Below, in pieces: positions 9,103 through 15,480 of a DNA stretch of 15,480 nt. The notes beneath the pieces are model-generated. The model did not search any database and was not told the origin of the DNA. It saw only the letters and a list, made by a program, of their open reading frames with translations. The position numbers and the translations under genes were made by a program. Origin of the DNA: Smittium mucronatum (Eukaryota > Kickxellomycota > Harpellomycetes > Harpellales > Legeriomycetaceae); contig LSSL01004885.1 of the NCBI GenBank assembly GCA_001953115.1, forward strand, positions 1 through 15,480. The letters run 5' to 3'. Numbering within the stretch: position 1 is the first letter of the stretch; every line of letters begins with the position of its first letter.

Positions 9103-9390
9103 GTTGACGCATTACTTGATTCTGAATCATCCATAATATAAATATCTAGTAAATTATTACAAAAAATAAAACTAAAATAAGAAATTATCAAGATGGTCAA
9201 AAAATTAATGCTCAGTGGTTACTACTTTATAATTGGGGAAATCATCATTTAATACAACAATCAGAATAACCAAACTCCATCATTATGAAATCATTTACGA
9301 ATGGAATTGTATTTTCATGACAGATATATATTATAACCCATTAAAATTAGCCATTACCATTAGTAGTAGTTGATGCATCAACATATTTAA
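9103..9390 (+). pseudogene. Decayed retroviral-type aspartic protease
   Basis: VDALLDSESSII, a stop, then ISSKL (9103-9156) matches the active-site loop of retroelement proteases, which normally read (L/V)(D)(S/T)GA followed by the helical 'IS..L'. The glycine after Asp-Ser is replaced by Glu. About 70 codons later LPLVVVDASTYLK (9355-9390) sits where the family has its second 'LG.D.L' motif, again with the glycine lost. The position between gag and reverse transcriptase is as expected. Confidence 0.55.
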
Positions 9391-9629
9391 AATGAGGCTA
9401 TCTCAAGAAAAAAATGCTGAATGGGCATCACTAATTATAGATAAAAGTGCTATTGAATTATCTTCAAATAAATAGAAATAACTTCAGATATATTGAGAAG
9501 AAATTCGGCTCTTTTTAAAACTGCTCCCAGATAATAGAAACATATTAAATTCACAGATTGAGTTCGAAAAAGATATTGAAATAAAGAAAAAAAATGAGAG
9601 GTATATATAAAATAGGCTTAAATATTAAT

Positions 9630-10400
9630 AGAGATGTAAAAGAACTATAAAAATCTGGATACGCAAGACCCTTCAAAAGCACCTAATGGCAAATCCTTTA
9701 TATTTACCGTATACAGGTTGGACTCATAGGGTTGTAATCAGCCTCAAAACACTTAACTAAAAACCATAGGGAATGAAAATCGATTCAAAAAATTGAAATA
9801 ATTCTGAATCAGCTTTTTTAATCAATATTTATTCGAAAAAATATATATTTAAATCTTTATATAAAATATAATTTCATAATTATTTTATAGAGGCACCTTG
9901 TTTACCAAACCAGGAGATCACACCGATTTTTCGGTTATTCCTCAAAGCGTCTTTAACTCACTTGATAACTTTCTATGAACAAAAGAAAACAAGCTAATAT
10001 TAACAAAAAATTCAAGGCACTACTCAGCATTTGCTATAAACTTATCATTATTTAAAAAAAGCAAAAAAGAGCAACTAACACATTTTAAACAGTACTCTAA
10101 CTATATGCGCATTAAGTATATAGGCTAAATAAAAATAAATGTAATTCTGGGTATCAATGGTTGGAAATTATAGGATAAACATTATCTGATAATGAGCAAG
10201 AAATATCAGTAGATATTATATCTACCATAAAGAACTATTTGAGAAATTCTAAGGAAACTTAATTGATAAGATAAATATGTATGGTATCGTTTTCTAGCTT
10301 CTTTATCGAAAAAATTAATGTTATCGCTGATCAATTACATTATTTTTGAAAGGGGTCAGTAGATATATCTGCGAATATATCTAAGAAATTTTTTTGGAAA
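9630..10400 (+). pseudogene. Decayed Ty3/gypsy reverse transcriptase
   Basis: Motifs appear in order with shifts between frames. SGYARPFKST, a stop, then W (9654-9689) matches the entry 'G.I.PS.SPW'. VVISLKTLN (9731-9757) matches the 'VDYR.LN' region. FTKPGDHTDFSVIPQSVFNS (9901-9960) matches 'F.TP.G.YEF..MPFGL.NAP..F'. ICYKLIII (10029-10052) sits at the YxDD active site. LNKNKC (10125-10142) and GYQW (10149-10160) match '.LN..KC.F....FLG'. A long segment to about 10,380 corresponds to the thumb, including SFSSFFIEKINVIADQL. The two catalytic aspartates of YxDD are absent, so the enzyme is inactive. Confidence 0.78.
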
Positions 10401-10439
10401 AATTGAAAAAAGGAATGATTATTTCACCCATACTAGTGC

Positions 10440-10760
10440 CAATAGATACCAAAAAACCGGAAATAATGCAACTAGACGCATCTTATATCAATATAGCAGC
10501 TTCTTAATTCCAAAAAAAAAAGTAAGTAAATAAAATCCATCCAATTGCTTATTCATCTAGGAAATAAATAGATGTATAACTGAATATAGAAATGATTCTA
10601 AGAGAAACTGAGGGTGATTTATGGGTTTCAAAAACAAAAAAACTTTTTAAAAGTTGGCATAACCTAACTCTACACAGATCATCAAGTCCCCAATAATGTT
10701 ATTTCAAATGAAGATCCAAAAAATCGAATAAAAAGGTGAAAATCTTTATTACAAGATAAA
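10440..10760 (+). pseudogene. Decayed RNase H domain of pol
   Basis: One frame from 10460 to about 10640 carries the hallmark of the Ty3/gypsy RNase H without frameshift, interrupted only by four stops. MQLDASYINIAAS (10466-10504) is the 'l.lDAS..G....L' strand with the catalytic Asp retained. HPIAYSSRK (10538-10564) is the nearly invariant 'HPIAY.S+.L', and RETEGDLWVSK matches 'E.E.LA.V.A'. In another frame beyond 10,690, KGENLYYKIKIND resembles the late '.W...L..Y...I.Y..G..N' strand. The domain would remove the RNA template during reverse transcription. Confidence 0.85.
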
Positions 10761-11214
10761 GATAAACGATTCTATAATACCGTATACGTATTTTTATGTG
10801 AATTATAAGCAAAAATTAAAATTAAAAACTATTAATTCAAATTTATTATAATTATAATATGAAAATAATAAAATAAGTATAAAATTATAAAAGAAAAAAA
10901 TATATCGAGCCTCTGTTGATCTCAACTGTAGTAGGGATTGATTCATAAAAGTAATATAAATATAAATTAGAATACGGAAATTAAAGTTTTTTATGTGTAC
11001 ACAAATGCCTAAAAATAAAAAAATAGATGATATGCAAAATAAAGATAGATTATTTTAAGGTAACATTTTATTGATCGAAAAATGCTGGGAAACTAACAAA
11101 GAAGTTAAAAATATAAAATATATTCTATAATTATTTTTTTTCTATACTTCACTTATACGGAAATTAAAATGAACTTTTCTAAATTTTCTAGTAATATTAG
11201 AACTACAAAAATAA

Positions 11215-11346
11215 CATAATACTAGATGGGTGGGTCATCTAGGTTACCAAAAATCGCTAGCCAAGATAAGAAAGATATATTTTTGGACAAAAATGAAAAT
11301 TGATATGCATTGCTATATCATAAATTGTCTTTTATTTCAGATAAAA
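11215..11346 (+). pseudogene. Integrase N-terminal zinc-binding (HHCC) domain remnant
   Basis: An open frame of about 43 codons contains GHLGYQKSLAKIRKIYFW followed by TKMKIDMHCYIINC. This matches the H2C2 domain 'H.G..KTL..+...Y.WP.M...I..Y+..C..CQ..K'. The last cysteine of the CxxC pair is replaced by Phe (NCLLFQIKK), and the first histidine of the pair is not clearly seen. This domain binds zinc and supports integrase multimerisation. It is the best-preserved single segment of the element. Confidence 0.87.
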
Positions 11347-11478
11347 AAACTCTGAACAGTCAAATCAGCAGGAGAGGTGCAGCTGATTATTACTTAAAGG
11401 TATTTAATAATTTAATTTATTATTCACTGTGTGCTATTCACACAGACAAAAAATTTAAATTAATTTAAATTAATTTTC

Positions 11479-11900
11479 ACTGATTATTCTATCAGATGGG
11501 TCAAAGTCATTACAGTAAAGGATAAAACTTCCAAAAAACCCCCGAAAGCGCTACTCAAAAAAATAATTCAGCTCACAGTTGCCCATAAAAAATAATAACG
11601 TAAAATTGCAGTGAGTTTAATGTAAAATCATTAAGAAATATACGAAAAAATTTTAAATATATAGAATATATTAGTTTTAATTAATTTTTCCGAAACTAAT
11701 GAACTGACTAAAAAGTTAAAAAGCAAATTAAATGGCATTATTTGGGCGTTCATAAATAATTATTAATCGGGTACTTAAATGTCTATAAATGCTGACCATA
11801 GCACATATGTTGGTAATTCAAAGCTCGTGGGAATATAACTACTAATGGCACCATATGGAATATAGTCAAAATTACCTGGTATTCCTAATATCCCAGATTA
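11479..11900 (+). pseudogene. Integrase catalytic core remnant
   Basis: TDYSIRWVKVITVKDKTSKK (11479-11538) matches the strand 'DYFS+W.EA.PL.+KTA', and the same frame runs on to a stop at 11593. In the next frame, from 11598, the motif 'TDNG.EF' appears with its Asp codon replaced by a stop and Gly by Cys (T, stop, NCSEFNVKSLRNI). The region 11744-11785 reads GRS, a stop, then INRVLKCL, which fits 'G..ER.NR.LK' with the catalytic Glu position now a stop. The spacing from the second Asp to this point is about 50 codons, longer than the usual 35, so a small insertion is likely. Beyond that, similarity fades by about 11,900. Confidence 0.76.
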
Positions 11901-12256
11901 AATAGAATAATTTTCAGTAAATGAGTAAGGGAGAAATTTTCGGGATCAATTAGTATTTTCACTTAGAATATTTGAGGTTAAATGGTTACTAAAAGAAAAT
12001 ACAATCGATTTTTGTAAATAAAAATAGTAAAAAAATATTTGTAAAATCGGAAAGGAAATTATATTAAAAAGAAAATCAATATACAGAAATAAATTAAATA
12101 TAGATTAAGTTAAACATACATCAGTCCTTATAATCTTAAAAGAATAATGAAAAGATAGCTATTTATAATAAATAATAAAGAAAAGAAGAAAAATAGTAAC
12201 TAATTCACATATAAAAAGTATGAATCCAAGCATATATAGAAAAGATGTTAGCATGT

Positions 12257-12269
12257 GGAGAGAGAGTAA
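12257..12269 (+). promoter_or_regulatory. Polypurine tract upstream of the 3' LTR
   Basis: GGAGAGAGAGTAA lies directly before the TGTT start of the 3' LTR. Such purine runs resist RNase H and prime plus-strand DNA synthesis in LTR elements. Apart from one T it is all purine, and its position fixes the LTR boundary at 12270. Confidence 0.7.
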
Positions 12270-12400
12270 TGTTAAATTTAATTATTTAATCCTTAATTAA
12301 GTAATTAATCAATAATACTATTCTTAGCCATCTTTACATATTCAATTTATTTAGAGATATTTATTCAAAATTATTTTCCTCCTAAAAATTAAGATTAACA
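12270..12400 (+). repeat. 3' LTR of the Ty3/gypsy element
   Basis: The segment begins TGTTAAATTT immediately after the polypurine tract and ends at a CA (12399-12400), giving 131 bp. It aligns to the 5' LTR, with its best part at 12286-12353. The strong divergence between the two copies, which are identical at insertion, indicates a very old insertion or fast decay. Confidence 0.75.
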
Positions 12401-15260
12401 AAATATTAAACAATAATATTGATAGTATGTGACTAATATTGTTTCAATTTCAAAATTTAGAAGCTTTTTGTATATTCTTCCACTTATATTTAAGAATGGA
12501 ATGAAATATATAAAAAATACGAAAGTTTTGACAAAAAAATTTAAGAAAACTCGGGTGGGAAAAAAATTATTAAACTAAAATTTCCTAAAAATTGATTTAT
12601 GTGGATATTCATTAAAAAAATGGGTAAATTTATTTTTTATTTTTATGATATTTATATTTTCACAATAATATGAAACTGATTTCATAAATTAGGCTATAGT
12701 TTAATCTAGTTTTACATCAAAGGGTGTGATCATAATATATTTTATATTACAACCTTTTTTTCCGCTTTCCATTGAAAATGATATTATATTTTTTATATTA
12801 TATATAATAAAAATCCTTGCTTCTTTAATTATTTAACATCCGTTTATTATTAAAAAAATTAAAGTTAATTTTATCTTATAATAACTTAAATATTATTAAA
12901 ATTATCTTTAGTTCTAAATTTTTATCACTTTATATAACTTTTTGCTATATAAATTTAAAATTTGAAATATATCAATTTAATTCATTAAAAAGAACTTGTT
13001 GAATGTGATAAATCTTATTTCTTTTCACAGGTTAATCAGGATACTGATTAATTGTATTAAATGTAAAAATAAACCAATAAAAGAGAAATCACAATAATAT
13101 TAATTTACATAAATATATTACTAAGAAGAAATATAAGTATTAAATCTTAGCCATTTTTTTATATAAATTATTTTTTACAAAAATTAATCTTTGAAAAGAG
13201 TCAAACATAAATTATTCTTAATCATTTTTGACCTATTTACTTTTTTTTAATCCTGAATCAGTGCCATTTTTAAAATATCATAATAAAATTTCTTTACACA
13301 TAAAAATTTATTTAGATAAAAAAATTTTCCCCCAATTGATCTTTTTTTGTTTCAAAATCAAAAAAAAATATAATAATTTTTTTTTTGTCAAATTATCTAA
13401 TCTATTACAGATAAGATATTTAAATGAAGTCTGAACTATTTTTTTTCAAATGAATATATTTTTTTGTCTTTAATAAATGCGTTTTATATTCACGTTTTTT
13501 ATAGATATATGTGTATTGGATTGTTATTTTTTTGTATTTTCAAATTCATGATATTTTATTATTATTCCAGGTTTAAAAATTCATTACATAATTTTCTCCT
13601 GAAAAAGTGCAAAAAAATTATCTGATAACAGAGTATGGTTAGAAGTACTATTATTCAGAAAAACTTATTTTAAAATATTTAAAGAACTTAATCCTCTTTT
13701 TTTTAAACACAAAATTAATACGGATCAACAAAAATAAAACATAAGCTTTCTTTGAGTCGAGTTTTAAGACTCATTTTGATCCCATTCCTCTTTTTTTCTA
13801 TAAAAAGTGAGTATAAAAGTATCACCAACTTTATCTAATGAAAATAGGGGAAAAACTTATAATAAAATGATTTCTTTTTACACAAAAAAAAATTAGCAAT
13901 AGAGGTAAAACAAAAATTACAACTAACATTTATTAAAACAAATACTCTATTTTTTGCATTTTATCTGAGAGCTCAATTCTAAAATAATATTTAGAAACAA
14001 ATAAATTATAAATATAAAATTAGGTATCGGCAAGATCTTATAATAAAATGCGTTAATTTTAAAATATCCACTCATAAATTCAAATACTTACTGTATTTAA
14101 CATCCCCTAATTTTACAATTATTTTTTATCAACTCTGTCGAACAAAGTCAAGACGTTTTTATTAGAGAGAGAATGAAATATATTCCTCACGTAAGATCAT
14201 TTTTTTTCTAAGAAATTTTTCTTAATTTTCTATCAATTTAAAATTTATACAAAATACTTCCACTGATTTTGCAAAGACTATATGAAATTTTAAATATTTG
14301 TTTACTGGGTGAAAGTTATATTTTTTCATGCTAAAATATTTTTGTTTTTTTATACTAAAATGATGCTTTCAAAGAAGTTTGGTTATATCTATAAATAGAT
14401 ACAAAACTTTCTTGTTTTTTTTGATTAAATATTGATATAACTTTACTAATATGTTTTCCAGAAAAAGGTAATATTTTTTTTATTTACAATTTAAGTAAAT
14501 CTTCATAACTCCGAAATCAAGAATGTTTAATATCCTATATTAGGACTCTTTAGAATCTCAGCTAATGAAAAAAATTGATATAAAATAAAAGCATTGTTTA
14601 TTTTATGATACCCCTATCCTAATAAAAGGATAATTACCGAAAATAATATTATATCCTTATTCTAAATGCAAGTTTTTTCGAAATATGAAGTAATTTAGCA
14701 ACAGTGATTATAATAATAAAAATTCTCAAAGGGTATATGTTAGATATATATGTCGCTACTTAAGGCAATATGGGATGTTTTTTTTTCTATAAATATTCAA
14801 ATAATGTTTTTTTTAAATCAGTCTTTTCTTTTTTAATTTTTTTTATATATGCTATAGATTTGTTCAATCTCGACTTTAAGTTTTTATGGAAAAATTATTA
14901 CCCTAACTAAAGTAGTAAAATATTATATGATCATTTTTTTTAAATTTTATGGCATAATCACTCCTCTAAAAGTATTAATAATTAAAAGACACTCTTATAA
15001 ACTTAAATACACATATTGATAAGTAATTTTGTTATAAATCAAAGTTAAAATGATCTTTATGGTTTTTTATACTACTATCCAAATACTATATTGTAATTTT
15101 ACAGAATTTATTTCATATAATTTGTTATAGCATATTTTTATAACTGAATATTTTTGATATTCTAATTAGAAAATAATTTCATACATTCTTCCTCAGCTAT
15201 TATAGTTAAAAAAAATTAAACCAATATTTATTCTAAACCAATTTTATAAAAGATTAATTT
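12401..15260. other. AT-rich region without a recognisable gene
   Basis: The sequence is AT-rich with many T runs in its right half. The longest frame (68 codons, 13228-13434, plus) is Phe-, Leu- and Lys-rich, lacks any motif and is within what chance gives at this composition. I looked for polymerase, RNase H and integrase motifs on both strands and found none. Confidence 0.55.
13032..13051. repeat. Perfect 8-bp hairpin
   Basis: TTAATCAG (13032-13039), a GATA loop, and CTGATTAA (13044-13051) form a perfect inverted repeat. The right arm and its continuation, CTGATTAATTG, also occur on the minus strand in the putative LTR at 954-1074. That may indicate a fragment of the same LTR family or may be chance. 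Confidence 0.6.
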
Positions 15261-15340
15261 AAAAAATAGACATGTTTTCAAAATTTATTGCAAAAAATAG
15301 ACATAATTTTGAAATTAATTGCAAAAATAGATGCGAAAAG
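15261..15340. repeat. Tandem repeat, 31-bp unit, about 2.5 copies
   Basis: Copy 1 (15261-15291) and copy 2 (15292-15322) both start AAAAAATAGACAT and end ATTGC, with a few substitutions between them. A third partial copy starting AAAAATAGA follows from 15323. This is a local minisatellite-like duplication. Confidence 0.8.
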
Positions 15341-15480
15341 CATATTTCCCCAAATTATACCGATTAATTTTTCTAGAAATTTTTTCATCCAATAAACCTT
15401 CAGATACCACCATGAACATTTAAATTTATATTATGGCCAAGTCATAATGCCACAAATAAATAACCTATTATTAACTGGAC

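Larger units (their letters stand above)
7424..12400 (+). mobile_element. Full-length but dead Ty3/gypsy LTR retrotransposon
   Basis: The element is about 4,977 bp and is bounded by two diverged LTRs. Between them, in the order typical of Ty3/gypsy (Metaviridae-type) elements, lie a primer-binding-site candidate, a gag remnant, protease, reverse transcriptase, RNase H, the integrase zinc domain, the integrase core and a polypurine tract. RNase H before integrase excludes the Ty1/copia order. No frame is intact: stops and frameshifts occur throughout, and key catalytic positions are changed. The strand is A-rich, as expected for coding DNA at this composition. No matching 5-bp target duplication is visible (AATCT before, AAATA after), consistent with age or slight boundary error. 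Confidence 0.82.

Noticed and set aside
9355..9390. VVVDAS read as a second RNase H active site
   Set aside because: It lies before the reverse transcriptase and about 70 codons after the protease loop, where the protease 'LG.D.L' motif belongs. A clear RNase H exists at 10,460-10,640.
11427..11445. Hairpin CTGTGTG-CTATT-CACACAG between the integrase zinc domain and the core
   Set aside because: It falls inside decayed coding sequence, is only 7 bp long and has no associated signal. It is probably chance.
13228..13434. 68-codon plus-strand frame as a gene
   Set aside because: It is dominated by Phe, Leu, Lys and Ile, has no motif, and a few such frames are expected by chance in 10 kb of T-rich DNA.
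14161..14185. AGAGAGAGAATGAAAT as a second polypurine tract and LTR start
   Set aside because: The following sequence does not align to either LTR of the element, and no upstream integrase motif was found on the same strand.
5100..15480. CRISPR arrays, tRNA genes or rRNA
   Set aside because: There are no regularly spaced identical repeats, no T-loop and acceptor pairing around the few TTCGA sequences, and no conserved rRNA segment.

Overview
This window looks like a decayed, repeat-rich stretch of a very AT-rich eukaryotic genome. I see no intact host gene, tRNA or rRNA, and nothing resembling a bacterial operon. What can be recognised is retrotransposon material: a Gag reading frame, a non-LTR (LINE-type) fragment, and one nearly complete but heavily mutated Ty3/gypsy LTR element. 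The organism cannot be named from the sequence. A small eukaryote with a low-GC, transposon-bearing genome, such as some microsporidia, is compatible but is only an inference.

Layout. Positions 1-1350 carry a nested arrangement on the minus strand. A Ty3/gypsy-type gag (50-682) lies behind an untranslated leader and a putative LTR that starts with TGTTGG at 1074. That LTR start cuts off a LINE fragment (1075-1350), which suggests the LTR element jumped into an older LINE. Positions 1360-5050 have moderate GC and many T runs. They hold several open stretches of 60-100 codons on both strands, none of which I recognise and some of which overlap on opposite strands. A strong palindrome lies at 4900-4928. 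Near 5,100 the base composition changes abruptly to very AT-rich, and this persists to the end of the window.

Positions 7424-12400 form the main find: a plus-strand Ty3/gypsy element of about 5 kb with all parts in canonical order. These are a 5' LTR, a primer-binding-site candidate, a gag remnant, protease, reverse transcriptase, RNase H, the integrase zinc domain, the integrase core, a polypurine tract and a 3' LTR. No part of it is an intact ORF. It was found by reading short motifs through stops and frameshifts, and by aligning the two LTRs, which match at 52 of 68 ungapped positions in their best segment. Several catalytic motifs are lost, so the copy is dead. Positions 5,100-7,423 and 12,401-15,480 are AT-rich with no gene I can support, apart from a small hairpin and a 31-bp tandem repeat near the right edge.

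I found no sign of a new functional system. The observations most worth following are the buried full-length element, the homopolymer frame switch in the minus-strand gag, the nested insertion point, and the abrupt compositional boundary.
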